Assembly (NCBI GenBank): GCA_016194705.1
Contig: JACQAZ010000041.1
Span: 62,001 to 126,000, forward strand
DNA: 64,000 nt
Direction of reading: 5' to 3'
From: Elusimicrobiota bacterium
GTDB lineage: Bacteria; Elusimicrobiota; Elusimicrobia; UBA1565; UBA9628
How positions within the stretch are numbered: the first letter of the stretch is position 1; every line of letters starts with the position of its first letter. Positions 15,855-24,609 of the stretch are shown here, piece after piece. The position numbers and the translations under genes are program-made. Below the pieces are notes generated by a model, which ran no database searches, was not told the origin of the DNA, and worked only from the letters and a program-made list of their open reading frames with translations.

Positions 15855-17125
15855 CGATCTCGACGGCCAAGCCGGCCTTCGCCGTCGACAAGATCAGGCG
15901 CGAGTTCCCCGCCCTCGAGCGGGAGTTCAACGGCAAGAAGCTCGTCTACCTGGACAGCGCCTGCACCGCGCTCAAATCGCGCGGCGTCGCCGAGGCCGTC
16001 TCGCGGTTTTATGAGACCCTCGGCGCCTGCGGCGGCAAGCGCTCGACGCATCTGCTCGCGCAGGCCGTCGAGGCCGAGCTGATCCGGGCCCGGCAAGCCG
16101 CGGCGGATTTCCTCAACGCCGAGTCGCCCAACGAGATCGTGTTCACCTCGGGGACCACCGAGGCCGTCAATCTCGTGGCGCGCGCCTTCCCGTACGACGA
16201 GCGCCGCGAGGTCGTGCTGACCGACCTCGAGCACAACGCCGTCTTCCTGCCGTTTTACGAGGCCGCCCGGCGCGGCGAGATCGAGTTGAAATTTTGCCGC
16301 AGTCGAGACGGGAGGATCGAGCCCGACGACATGGTCAAGCTCGTCGGCGACAAGACTGCGCTGGTCGCGATCACGCACGCCTCCAACGTCGCGGGAGGGA
16401 CTCAAGGATTGGCCGAGATCAGAAAGCTGGCCCACGGACGAGGCGCGCGCCTATTCGTCGACGACGCGCAGTTTGTCTCGTCGCACCGCGAGGACGTCCG
16501 GACGCTCAACGCGGATTTCGTCGCCTTCTCGGCGCACAAGATCGGGGGCCCGTTCGGGCTCGGCGTGCTCTACGGCAGGGAAGTCGAGCTCAACAGCCTG
16601 CGACATTACAAAGTCGGCGGCGGCACGGTCAAATCGGTCAGGTGGGACGGCAAGGGCATGCCCGAGGTGACCTATCTCGACGCCCCGATGCGCTTTGAGG
16701 CGGGGGTCGCCAACTTCGCGGCCTTCCCGGGCCTGACCGAGGCGATCCGCTTCCTGCGCGCGATCCCGGAGGCCCCGTTGAGGGAGCACGTCTCTTCATT
16801 GGTGAGGAGAGCGGCCGAGGGCCTCGCGCGCATCCCCGAGGTCAAGGTCCTCGGCAGGCGCGACGATCTCTCCGAAGGCTCGCTCGTCTCTTTCTACCCC
16901 GTCCATAAGGAGTTCTCCGTCGCGGACTTCAACCTTTTTCTCAATCACGAGCTCGGCGACCGCTTCGTCGCGCTGCGCGCCGGCGAGCACTGCGCGCACC
17001 TGCTTCACCAGAGCCTCAAGCTCGACGGGACGGTCCGGCTCTCCTTTTTCGCTTACAATACCGCCGAAGAGGTCGACCTCTTCCTCGACGGGCTCAAATC
17101 GTACGCGAAGGAGGCCTGCGCATGA
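15851..17125 (+). CDS. SufS/CsdA-like cysteine desulfurase or aminotransferase class V
   Basis: 424 aa. PLP-dependent; would remove sulfur (or selenium) from cysteine as an enzyme persulfide. VFTSGTTEAVNLVA binds PLP phosphate, LEHNAVFLPFY holds the ring-stacking His, DDAQFVSS the pyridine-N Asp, and FSAHKIGGPFGLG the Schiff-base Lys230. RAGEHCAHLL places Cys381 at the SufS sulfur-acceptor position. Start is GTG 15851 (GTGA overlap). No SufBCDE partners are present. Embedded among radical SAM genes it may serve Fe-S cluster repair, or supply sulfur for, or tailor, the peptide. Confidence 0.85.
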   Translation: MTISTAKPAFAVDKIRREFPALEREFNGKKLVYLDSACTALKSRGVAEAVSRFYETLGACGGKRSTHLLAQAVEAELIRARQAAADFLNAESPNEIVFTSGTTEAVNLVARAFPYDERREVVLTDLEHNAVFLPFYEAARRGEIELKFCRSRDGRIEPDDMVKLVGDKTALVAITHASNVAGGTQGLAEIRKLAHGRGARLFVDDAQFVSSHREDVRTLNADFVAFSAHKIGGPFGLGVLYGREVELNSLRHYKVGGGTVKSVRWDGKGMPEVTYLDAPMRFEAGVANFAAFPGLTEAIRFLRAIPEAPLREHVSSLVRRAAEGLARIPEVKVLGRRDDLSEGSLVSFYPVHKEFSVADFNLFLNHELGDRFVALRAGEHCAHLLHQSLKLDGTVRLSFFAYNTAEEVDLFLDGLKSYAKEACA

Positions 17126-18414
17126 GCACCCTGCGCATCGAGTCGGAGCTCATGAAGATCGAGAAGGTCGCCGAGCCCACCGACCGCGAGTCCTTCGACG
17201 AGCCCAAGTGCTTCGACATCCTCCTCAATTACAACTGCAACGCCAAGTGCCTGTTCTGCTCGCAGGACTTCGAGTGGCGCAAGGAGCCCAACGACCTGCC
17301 CTTCGACAAGGTCGTCGAGCACATGTACCTCGCCTACAAGAACGGCTACCGACGCCTCGGGTTCACTGGCGGCGAGCCCACGATCCGCCGCGATCTGCCC
17401 AAGTTCATCGCGCTCGCGAAGAAGATCGGCTACACCTACGTGCGGATACAGACCAACGGCGTGCGCATCGCGGATTTCGATTACGTCGAGACCTTGGCCC
17501 AGGCCGGGCTGACCTTCGTCAAATATTCGATCCACGGCCACAACGCGGAGCTGCACGACAAATTGGTCGGCATCCCCGGCGCCTTCGACAAATGCCTCAA
17601 GTCGATCGAGAACCTCCAGAAGCTCCATGTCGGCATCGGCGTCAACATCGTGCTCAACGACTGGAACTACAAGCACCTCGTCGAGTTTTACGAGCTGTTC
17701 CTCTTGAAGCTCCAGCTCTCGAACTTCGTGATCATCGCCCCGCTCTACGAAGGCAACATGACCTTGAACGCGGTCAAGGGCGAGAAGATCGGCGCGCGGA
17801 TCACCGACATGGCGCCCTACATCAAGAAAGCCTACGAGGTTTTCACGAAGATCAATTACCCAAAACCGCCGCTGCTGCTGCACTTCACGCCGTGCGTGCT
17901 GCCCGGCTACGAGCAGCAGATGCTCGGCTGGTCCGCCTTCAACACCATGGTCGTCAACCCGCGCGGCGAGAAGCGCGACCTCGACATGACCGCGCAGGCC
18001 CACACCCTCAAGACCGACGACTGCAAGAAGTGCGTCTACAACGACCGCTGCATCGGCTGGGACGCGAGCTATTCCCGGGTCTTCGGCACCGACGAGATCA
18101 AACCCATCCTGGAGGTCCCCGAGCGCTACGACGCTCACGCGCGCCAGGAGGTTGGCGTGGGCCGGTTTCACGAAGGCAAGGCGATCCTGACCGACAACGA
18201 GCAATGCGTGCTCGAGGTGCTCAAGATCAAGTCGCCGCTGACCACCAAGGCTTTCTTGGACATCGCCGAGGACTTGCCTCTGTGCAAGGACTGTAAGGAC
18301 GAGAACGCGGTCATCAACGCCGCCGAGACCTTGATCAAGATGGGGCTCGTCGAGCGCAAGTTCACCAAGGGGAAATACTTGTGGTCCATGAAAAAGGCCG
18401 CGGTGCCGGCGTAG
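17122..18414 (+). CDS. Radical SAM protein with C-terminal winged-helix-like domain
   Basis: 430 aa. CNAKCLFC (Cys39, Cys43, Cys46) binds the catalytic cluster; LGFTGGEPT is the SAM motif; YSIHGHNAELHD lies in the barrel. HFTPCVLPGYEQQML and CKKCVYNDRC form an auxiliary cysteine region shared with the proteins at 29224 and 32931. The last 70 or so residues (from about ILTDNEQCVLEVL to the end) look like a winged helix, with CKDCKDEN inside; it may bind a peptide or nucleic acid. Start ATG at 17122 overlaps the previous stop. Confidence 0.82.
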   Translation: MSTLRIESELMKIEKVAEPTDRESFDEPKCFDILLNYNCNAKCLFCSQDFEWRKEPNDLPFDKVVEHMYLAYKNGYRRLGFTGGEPTIRRDLPKFIALAKKIGYTYVRIQTNGVRIADFDYVETLAQAGLTFVKYSIHGHNAELHDKLVGIPGAFDKCLKSIENLQKLHVGIGVNIVLNDWNYKHLVEFYELFLLKLQLSNFVIIAPLYEGNMTLNAVKGEKIGARITDMAPYIKKAYEVFTKINYPKPPLLLHFTPCVLPGYEQQMLGWSAFNTMVVNPRGEKRDLDMTAQAHTLKTDDCKKCVYNDRCIGWDASYSRVFGTDEIKPILEVPERYDAHARQEVGVGRFHEGKAILTDNEQCVLEVLKIKSPLTTKAFLDIAEDLPLCKDCKDENAVINAAETLIKMGLVERKFTKGKYLWSMKKAAVPA

Positions 18415-19367
18415 CCGAGCACGTTCCCCATCCGGGCTCGGGGAAGATACAGAAGCTCGTTCTGTTCACGGGCTTCTCGTGCAACAGCCACTGCCATTTC
18501 TGCATCGACCTCAACAAGCGCGACCTGCCCGACAAGTCGACCTCGCAGATCGTCGCGGAGATGGTCCAGGCCCGCTCCAAGGGCGTCGATTACCTCGAGC
18601 TCATCGGCGGCGAGACCACGGTGCGCGGAGACTTCATTCCGATCGTCAGGGCCGCCAAGAAGCTCGGCTTCAAGGACGTCGTCGTCGTGACCAACGGGCG
18701 CATGCTCTCCTACCCGGAGTTCGCCAAGCAGACCGTCGAGGCGGGAGTCTCGGACCTCATCTTCTCCATCCACGGCCACAACGCCAAGCTCCACGACGAG
18801 CTGACCTACGCCTCGGGCGCCTTCGACGAACTTGTCAAAGGCATCGAGAACGTCCGCGCGCTCGGCTTCGAGCGGATATTTGCCAACTGCACGGTCGTCA
18901 AGCAGAACATGAAGCACATGCCCGACATCGGCCGGCTCTTCATCAAGCTCAACATCCACCACGCCGAGTTCATTTTCGTCGACCCGACCTACGGCGGGGC
19001 CTACACTAATTTCCACGGCCTCGTTCCGAAGATTTCCGAGGCCGCGCCCTACATGCGCAAGACGCTCGACATCGGCCGGGCCTGGGGGACCAGGGATTGG
19101 TGCGTGCGCTACGTCCCCTTGTGCCATTTCAGCGACTACCTCGACCAGATCTCCGAGATCCGCGAGGTCGAGCTGTTCCGCACGCGCCACTGGGCGCCCG
19201 ATTTCCAGAACGAAGATGTGGGCCCTTCCCGACGAGTCGCCGGGCGCTCCAAGACCGAGCGCTGCGAGGGCTGTTCCCTTTACGATAGCTGCGAGGGGCT
19301 CTGGAAGGAATACCTGCGCCAATATGGAGACGAAGAGCTGACCCCCGTCGTCAAAGCCCATGCCTGA
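18381..19367 (+). CDS. Radical SAM protein
   Basis: 328 aa. CNSHCHFC (Cys34, Cys38, Cys41), LELIGGETT as SAM motif, FSIHGHNAKLHDEL in the barrel, and a C-terminal CEGCSLYDSCEGLW auxiliary group. Close in plan to the 17122 protein but without the winged helix. Start GTG 18381 lies inside the 3' end of the upstream gene (34-nt overlap) and is preceded by AAGGGG at about 8 nt. Part of the coupled operon. The substrate is presumed to be the His-Gly-Ser precursor or a product of an earlier step, by context only. Confidence 0.78.
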   Translation: MVHEKGRGAGVAEHVPHPGSGKIQKLVLFTGFSCNSHCHFCIDLNKRDLPDKSTSQIVAEMVQARSKGVDYLELIGGETTVRGDFIPIVRAAKKLGFKDVVVVTNGRMLSYPEFAKQTVEAGVSDLIFSIHGHNAKLHDELTYASGAFDELVKGIENVRALGFERIFANCTVVKQNMKHMPDIGRLFIKLNIHHAEFIFVDPTYGGAYTNFHGLVPKISEAAPYMRKTLDIGRAWGTRDWCVRYVPLCHFSDYLDQISEIREVELFRTRHWAPDFQNEDVGPSRRVAGRSKTERCEGCSLYDSCEGLWKEYLRQYGDEELTPVVKAHA

Positions 19368-20319
19368 TTTCCCCCTGTGGCCGCAGTGCAACATCGCCTG
19401 CGTGTTCTGCTCGAATCCGGTCGACGGATTCCGGCACACGACCGAGCGCTACGGCTATGAGGACCTCAAGAAAAAGCTCGACGACTACAAGCGCGGCCTG
19501 CGCACCTTCGTCAAGTTCGACGAGGTCCGCGATTATTTCAACTTGACCGGCGGCGAGCCGACGATCCATCCAGAATTTCTCAAGGTCCTCGCCTTGATCC
19601 GCACCGAGTTCCCGCGCAACCTGATCCGCCTGCTCTCCAACGGCCGCATGTTCGCCTACGAGGACTTCGCGCGCCGGACCTGCGGCATCGCCCAGCTGCC
19701 CTTCGAGATCGCCGTGCCGATGTTCGGGTATGATGCGAGAACTCATGAAAGCATCTCGAGGACGCCCAAGAGCTTCGAGCAGACCGTCCTGGGCCTTAAG
19801 CATCTCAAGAAATACAGGAAGCCCGGCCAGCTCGTCGAGATCCGGATCATCATGACCAAGATCCAGGCGCGCTACCTCGACGGCCTTTTGGATTTTTTAT
19901 TGGCCGAAGTCCCGTGGGTCGACCGCGTGGTCTTTCTCTTCGAGGAGATCGAGGGCTTTGCGGAGCAGTATCGGGACCGGCTCAAATTCACGCAAAGCGA
20001 GTGCGCCGCGCATATCGACCGCAACTACGAGAAGATCCTGAAGTTCAAGGAAGCGCGCATGTACCACTTCGCGCTATGCACCGTGCCGACAAGGCTGTGG
20101 CCTTTCGTCTGGAACACCTTGGCCGGCTTCAAGGTCACCTACCTCGAGGGCTGCCGCACCAAGTGCATTTACCGCGAGCAGTGCGTCGGCGTGCACCGCA
20201 GCTACCAGAAGCATATGGCCGCGCCCGACATCGTGCCGATCACCTTCCCGCGCCCCGTCGAGCTTAGTGGCGATCCCTACCACCCCGTCGTTTCGGCCGA
20301 TGGCCCCGTCAAAGTCTGA
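19360..20319 (+). CDS. Radical SAM protein, HxsC-like candidate
   Basis: 319 aa. CNIACVFCSN (Cys10, Cys14, Cys17) at the very N-terminus, NLTGGEPTIHPEFL as SAM motif, and CRTKCIYREQCVG near the C-terminus. It sits directly before the HxsD-like pair, as HxsC does in canonical hxs clusters, and shares the compact plan of HxsC-type maturases. It overlaps its neighbours by 8 and 20 nt. I give HxsC as the best guess, not an identification. Confidence 0.75.
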   Translation: MPDFPLWPQCNIACVFCSNPVDGFRHTTERYGYEDLKKKLDDYKRGLRTFVKFDEVRDYFNLTGGEPTIHPEFLKVLALIRTEFPRNLIRLLSNGRMFAYEDFARRTCGIAQLPFEIAVPMFGYDARTHESISRTPKSFEQTVLGLKHLKKYRKPGQLVEIRIIMTKIQARYLDGLLDFLLAEVPWVDRVVFLFEEIEGFAEQYRDRLKFTQSECAAHIDRNYEKILKFKEARMYHFALCTVPTRLWPFVWNTLAGFKVTYLEGCRTKCIYREQCVGVHRSYQKHMAAPDIVPITFPRPVELSGDPYHPVVSADGPVKV

Positions 20320-20743
20320 GGTCCGCGTCACGGTCCGCAAGGCCGACGAGCTCGCGTTCCTGGGCGCGGCTTATCTCGCGACCGATCTCGCGTACGCCTT
20401 GGTCTCGCGCAAGGGCAAGGATTGGTCCGTCGCGCTGACGCCGAAATCGCCGAAGACTTCTACCCACAAGGTCTCCGCCGCTTTCCGCGAGGCCTACGAA
20501 GGCCAGCTCCTTCGCTGGGCGATCGCGCGCAACAATCGCGGCATGCGCGCCGAGGTGCTCAAGCGAGCGCTGGCACTATGTCAGGCGTCAGGCGGCAGGC
20601 CCGCTTCGCGCCAGGGGAGTTTGTTGCCCGAGCAGAAAGAGGATATCGCGCGGCTGCTGGCCGAGGCGGAGGCCGACCAGAGCCCCAAGGACCCTTTGGG
20701 GATCACTCGCAATTGGGAAGACACTAGAGGCGAGAAGGCGTGA
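20300..20743 (+). CDS. HxsD-like small protein, type I
   Basis: 147 aa. A small alpha/beta protein homologous to the one at 22541: AFLGAAYLATDLAYA, then LLRWAIARNNRGMRAEVLKRAL, and a charged C-terminal tail. HxsD proteins are small obligate partners in His-Xaa-Ser systems; this type lacks the LLNDYxLRE-like segment of type II, so it may be a diverged or separate subunit. Start ATG 20300 preferred over GTG 20267. Immediately precedes a type II partner, so the two probably form a pair. Confidence 0.6.
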   Translation: MAPSKSEVRVTVRKADELAFLGAAYLATDLAYALVSRKGKDWSVALTPKSPKTSTHKVSAAFREAYEGQLLRWAIARNNRGMRAEVLKRALALCQASGGRPASRQGSLLPEQKEDIARLLAEAEADQSPKDPLGITRNWEDTRGEKA

Positions 20744-21126
20744 TCCGGTACAAGCTCTCGAAGCCGCCCTACACGAAGGAGAGCCTGCGGTTGAGCGCGC
20801 TGTCCGTCGGAGATCGAGCCGAGGTCTTTCTCGACGAGGGAAAGGATCACTTCATCGTCGAGCTCAAGCCGGTCGGCAAGATCAAGGAGTCTGAGCTGAA
20901 GGTTCTCGCCGGCGAGTTCCTCAACGAGGCCCTCACCTGCCTGTACCGTCAGGAGCTCATCCGCTTCGCGCCGGAGCTCTCGCAGGCCACCGCGGCCCAG
21001 TTCCTGGAGAAAGGCTTCCCCGCGACGCCGCCCGATCCGCTTGAGCAGCTCGAGCCCCAAGTTCGCATCGATCGGAACCGCGACACCGAGGAGCTTCTTG
21101 CCGCCGCGAGGAACCTTATCAGATGA
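20740..21126 (+). CDS. HxsD-like small protein, type II
   Basis: 128 aa. RAEVFLDEGKDHFIVELKP followed by GEFLNEALTCLYRQELIRF, the latter resembling the LLNDYxLRE segment that names the HxsD family. Homologous to the protein at 24606. Start GTG 20740 in a GTGA overlap. Sits between the type I protein and the degenerate HxsB, giving a D-D-B cassette. Confidence 0.65.
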   Translation: MIRYKLSKPPYTKESLRLSALSVGDRAEVFLDEGKDHFIVELKPVGKIKESELKVLAGEFLNEALTCLYRQELIRFAPELSQATAAQFLEKGFPATPPDPLEQLEPQVRIDRNRDTEELLAAARNLIR

Positions 21127-22367
21127 GCCGGCTGTCCGAGATTGCGCGGTGCCCCGCTGCGCATAAGCGCAGCGTAGGACCGCACCAATTTCGGCGCATC
21201 GGCGACTACGTCCTCGCCGTCGATGACGCGGGTCGATTCGTCTTCTTGAGCCCCAGCGAATATCGCGATTTTCTCAAGGGTCTCAAGCCGGACTCTCCCC
21301 TGCGCGAGAAGCTCGGCCACGCCGGCCTATTGCGCGACGCCTTCGATTTCGACGACGCGGCGCAATGCTCCGCGGAGCGCGGATTGCTGGCGTGGCCGGG
21401 CACTTCGGTCCATGTCATTCGATTAGAGAAATACGGCAGCAGAGATGTTATGGATCTAGGCACCGCACGGAAGGTCGTGGACTTCGTCTTCACCGTGCCC
21501 GGTCCCTGCGTGAACCTCAGGTTGTGCGCGGAGTTGACGAAACAGACCTGGGGCCTGGTCTGGTTCATAGTCCAGTACGCTCGTCGCAAGGGCGAATGGC
21601 ATAAGCGGCCCGTTGCCTTCACCTGGATGGGACAGTCAGCTCCGTCGGTCGAGCAGGCCGAATTTCTCGCCGCTCACAAAGTCGATTTGAGAACCGAAAT
21701 GTGGTTGTCGGGAAAACCCAAGAAGGGGCTTGTCCCGATGGGAGTGCGCCGGGCGACCGCCCTGGTCCAAGCGCCGGCAAATCAAGCCGCGGCCTGGGTC
21801 GACTGTTTAGCCGAGGCCGGCGTCGAGTCCGTCCTGCTGGCGACGCCGCCGTCGGACACCGGCGCTTTCCTGGAATTCTACGCTGCGGCGATCGACCGCA
21901 TGCTTCAACTTCAAGGCCGTCTCGAGATCCGCGAGGAGCGCGCGCTGGGCCTCTTGAGCGGCCGGCGCTGGCTGCTGCCGGGGCACGATCTCCTCTCGGA
22001 ACTCTGCTACGCTCCCGACGGCGGCATCTATTCGAGCGAGCTGGCCTTGGTCATGGCCGGGGATGGAAAGGACCTCCTCAAGCTCGGCCAGGTCGGCTCG
22101 ACGCGCTACGAGGACTTAGCGAAAAGTCCGGCCGTGCGCGCCGTGCTCGCGGCAAGCCTCTCGGAGAACCAGCCGATGTGCTCGCAATGCGCCTACCGCG
22201 CCTTCTGCGCGATCCCTCCGTCCGAGAGCCTCGCGGCCCAAGGCACCCTTTGGGGGCGCCACCCGTCGAGCGAGCGCTGTTCCTTGCACATGGCGATTCT
22301 CGACATCCTGTTCGCCCGGCTGGCCCGCACCGAGTCGGCCGAGGCCCTTCGCGCCTGGATGTCCTAA
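21123..22367 (+). CDS. Degenerate HxsB-like protein lacking the radical SAM cluster motif
   Basis: 414 aa against 483-510 for the intact HxsB copies. The N-terminal peptide-recognition-like region (GDYVLAVDDAGRFVFLSPSE) and the C-terminal SPASM-like part (MCSQCAYRAFC, then SSERCSLHMAILDILF) align well with the copies at 23077 and 25084. The CxxxCxxC segment is gone: SVHVIRLEKYGSRDVMDLGTA replaces the stretch from VTLRC to the following helix, and the GGEP motif is lost too. The frame is open, so this looks like a retained non-catalytic relative, perhaps a scaffold or regulator. ATG start at 21123 overlaps the previous stop. Confidence 0.8.
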   Translation: MSRLSEIARCPAAHKRSVGPHQFRRIGDYVLAVDDAGRFVFLSPSEYRDFLKGLKPDSPLREKLGHAGLLRDAFDFDDAAQCSAERGLLAWPGTSVHVIRLEKYGSRDVMDLGTARKVVDFVFTVPGPCVNLRLCAELTKQTWGLVWFIVQYARRKGEWHKRPVAFTWMGQSAPSVEQAEFLAAHKVDLRTEMWLSGKPKKGLVPMGVRRATALVQAPANQAAAWVDCLAEAGVESVLLATPPSDTGAFLEFYAAAIDRMLQLQGRLEIREERALGLLSGRRWLLPGHDLLSELCYAPDGGIYSSELALVMAGDGKDLLKLGQVGSTRYEDLAKSPAVRAVLAASLSENQPMCSQCAYRAFCAIPPSESLAAQGTLWGRHPSSERCSLHMAILDILFARLARTESAEALRAWMS

Positions 22368-22434
22368 TCCGCGTTTGGCCCGCTGCGCGGCGAAAAAGCA
22401 AGTATTTGTCTTTATTTTTCGAATCAACTCCCCA

Positions 22435-22463
22435 TTGACTAAACGGCCTTTTGATGTTAAACT
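22435..22463 (+). promoter_or_regulatory. Sigma70-type promoter of the HxsB/HxsD/HxsA operon
   Basis: TTGACT (22435-22440), 17-bp spacer, TAAACT (22458-22463). Predicted start near 22470, giving a leader of about 70 nt before GTG 22541. Confidence 0.7.
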
Positions 22464-22485
22464 TCTGAGTAATTAAGGTAACATA

Positions 22486-22503
22486 CACCCTAAATAAAGG
22501 GTG
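22486..22503 (+). other. Leader hairpin upstream of the HxsB operon
   Basis: CACCCT, loop AAATAA, AGGGTG: a perfect 6-bp inverted repeat. As RNA it would sit in the 5' leader; as DNA it could be an operator. Confidence 0.45.
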
Positions 22504-22540
22504 CCCGTACATTTTCATGACGAGCACGACAAGGATTCCT

Positions 22541-23080
22541 GTGCCTAAGAAAAAGTCCGCGCCCAAATCCGCTTCCTCCCCGTCCTGCGTCGTCGTCGAC
22601 TTGAGCGTCCCCAAAGAAGGCCTCGAGCCCATTCTCGGAGCGGCGTATTTGATGACCGACCGCGCCTTCGTGTCGCTCGAAGGCGACAGGGTCAAGACGA
22701 TCACGGTGTCCCTGACTCTCAAGGAGCCGGCGACCGCGGCGGGCCTCAAGGCTCTGAAGGAGTGCTTCACGCGCGAGCTCGCCACCCAAAAGGTGCGCTG
22801 GGCGATCTCCAAGAACAACCAGCCCATCCGCGAGTACATCGCCGAGCAGGCCGTCCTGCTCGCCAACGGCCGGCTCGAGCCCGCCGCCGCAGCTCCGGCG
22901 GCGCCCGCCGACGAGCAGTTGACCAAGGACCAGCGCGCCGAGATCGAGAAGCTCATCGCCGAGGTGGAGGACGAGATCAAGGCGATGAACCAGAAGAAGG
23001 CCGTTCCCGACCCCAAGAACATCAAGGCCTCCTGGGAAGAGAAGCAGGAGGCTAAGCTGCGAGAGGGGGGGAAGGCTTGA
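22541..23080 (+). CDS. HxsD-like small protein, type I (second copy)
   Basis: 179 aa. Homologue of the 20300 protein: PILGAAYLMTDRAFVS, VRWAISKNNQPIREYIAEQ and a charged tail with LIAEVEDEIKAM. The N-terminus is Lys/Ser/Pro-rich. Start GTG 22541 is chosen because AAGGA sits 5 nt upstream; ATG 22517 has no Shine-Dalgarno. First gene after the 22435 promoter, and it ends in a TTGA overlap with HxsB. Confidence 0.65.
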   Translation: MPKKKSAPKSASSPSCVVVDLSVPKEGLEPILGAAYLMTDRAFVSLEGDRVKTITVSLTLKEPATAAGLKALKECFTRELATQKVRWAISKNNQPIREYIAEQAVLLANGRLEPAAAAPAAPADEQLTKDQRAEIEKLIAEVEDEIKAMNQKKAVPDPKNIKASWEEKQEAKLREGGKA

Positions 23081-24609
23081 GCCGCCTGACCTCCCTGCCG
23101 GAGAAGTCCCGCATCGACGCGGAGCCTCTCTCCGCTTTTAATTTCCGAAATATGGGGGGTTGGTACCTGCTGACCAACGATTGGGGCCAGCACGCGATCC
23201 TCGAGAGCGCGCAGTTCAAGCGCTTCATGGCGGGCAAACTCAGCGAGGAAGATCCGCTCTGGAAGACTTTGCAGAGCCGCGGCTTCCTGCGCCACCACAT
23301 GGACTTCGGCGCCCTGGCCACGAGCTATGTCCGCAAGAACGCCTTCCAATGGATCTCGGGGCCGAGCCTGCACATGATGGTCGTGACCCTGCGCTGCAAC
23401 CAGAAGTGCCTCTACTGCCACTCGAGCGTCGTCGACCCTTCAAGGACCGACACCGACATGGACCTGGCGACCGCCAAGAAGACCGTCGACTTCATCTTCT
23501 CGACGCCCAACCCGACGATCTGCATCGAATTCCAGGGCGGCGAGCCCCTGCTCAACTGGCCCGTGGTCAAGTTCGTCATCCAATACGCGCAGGCCAAGGC
23601 GAAAGCCACCAAGCGCAAGCTCATCATGGCCTTGGTCAGCAACTTCACCTTGATGACCGACGAGCGCATGGAGTTCCTCTTCGACCATCACGTCTCGTTC
23701 TGCACCTCGCTCGACGGCCCGTCCGAGCTGCATAACAAGAACCGCCCGTATCTCGGCGGCGGGGAAGCGCAGCAGAAGGTCGTCGCCTGGCTCGAGAAGC
23801 TCCAGAGGAAGTGCCTCGAGGACGAGCAGCGAAAATACTACCTGCCCGGCGCGCTCATGACCACGACGCGCTTCTCCTTCGACTACCCCAAAGAGATCGT
23901 CGACCTCTACGTCAAGCTCAACATGGAGCAGATTTTCGTGCGGGCGCTGTCCCCGATCGGCTACGCCAAGCGCGTCTGGGGGGAGATCGGCTACGGGGCC
24001 GATCAGTTCGTCAAGTTTTACGAGGCGATGCTCGACTACGTGCTCGAGCTCAACAGGTCCGGCAAGGCCTCCATCATGGAGCGCATGGCGCTGATCTGCC
24101 TTACAAAAATACTCAAGGGAGTGGATCCCGGATTTATGGACCTGCGCTCGCCGGCCGGCGCGGTGCTCGGCTGCCTCGCCTATAATTTCAACGGCGAGAT
24201 CTTCGTCAGCGACGAGGGCCGCATGGTCGACCACCAGGGAGACCCGATCTTCCGCGTCGGCGACACGGCCAAGGACTCGTGGGCCGACGTCGTCGACCAT
24301 CCGACGACCAAGGCCCTGGTCTCGGCCTCGACGCTGGACAACCAGCCGATGTGCTCGCAGTGCGCCTACAAGCCCTACTGCGGCGCCGAGCCGGTCTTCC
24401 ACTACGAGATGCAGAGGAGCGTCGTCGGGCAGATGCCGTCTTCCCCCTGGTGCGTCGCGCATATGGGCATTTTCGACGTGATCTTTCGCAAGATGCGCGA
24501 GCCCAAGAACCGCAAGATCTTCGATTCCTGGCTCGAGCGCGACCAGTGCCGCTGGGAGGAGAACGATCCCATCCCCGCCGGCGCGGCCCATCAGGAGGCA
24601 GCGGCGTGA
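23077..24609 (+). CDS. hxsB: HxsB, His-Xaa-Ser system radical SAM maturase
   Basis: 510 aa. N-terminal recognition-like domain (GGWYLLTNDWGQHAILES), then VTLRCNQKCLYCHSS with Cys107, Cys111 and Cys114 for the catalytic cluster, EFQGGEPLLNWPVVKF for SAM binding, CTSLDGPSELHN in the barrel, and a C-terminal SPASM-like region (MCSQCAYKPYCGAEP, SSPWCVAHMGIFDVIF). These match the HxsB family closely. It would install a cross-link or other radical-made modification in the His-Xaa-Ser repeat peptide. Start TTG 23077 overlaps the HxsD stop and follows a G-rich Shine-Dalgarno. Confidence 0.88.
   Translation: MSRLTSLPEKSRIDAEPLSAFNFRNMGGWYLLTNDWGQHAILESAQFKRFMAGKLSEEDPLWKTLQSRGFLRHHMDFGALATSYVRKNAFQWISGPSLHMMVVTLRCNQKCLYCHSSVVDPSRTDTDMDLATAKKTVDFIFSTPNPTICIEFQGGEPLLNWPVVKFVIQYAQAKAKATKRKLIMALVSNFTLMTDERMEFLFDHHVSFCTSLDGPSELHNKNRPYLGGGEAQQKVVAWLEKLQRKCLEDEQRKYYLPGALMTTTRFSFDYPKEIVDLYVKLNMEQIFVRALSPIGYAKRVWGEIGYGADQFVKFYEAMLDYVLELNRSGKASIMERMALICLTKILKGVDPGFMDLRSPAGAVLGCLAYNFNGEIFVSDEGRMVDHQGDPIFRVGDTAKDSWADVVDHPTTKALVSASTLDNQPMCSQCAYKPYCGAEPVFHYEMQRSVVGQMPSSPWCVAHMGIFDVIFRKMREPKNRKIFDSWLERDQCRWEENDPIPAGAAHQEAAA

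Larger units (their letters stand above)
22368..22540 (+). promoter_or_regulatory. AT-rich 173-bp control region between the two Hxs cassettes
   Basis: The largest gap of the locus. It holds a weak hairpin (CCGCG 22369-22373 with CGCGG 22386-22390) followed by a T-rich stretch, a promoter at 22435-22463, and a perfect 6-bp hairpin at 22486-22503. Base composition is clearly lower in GC than the flanks. Confidence 0.55.
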
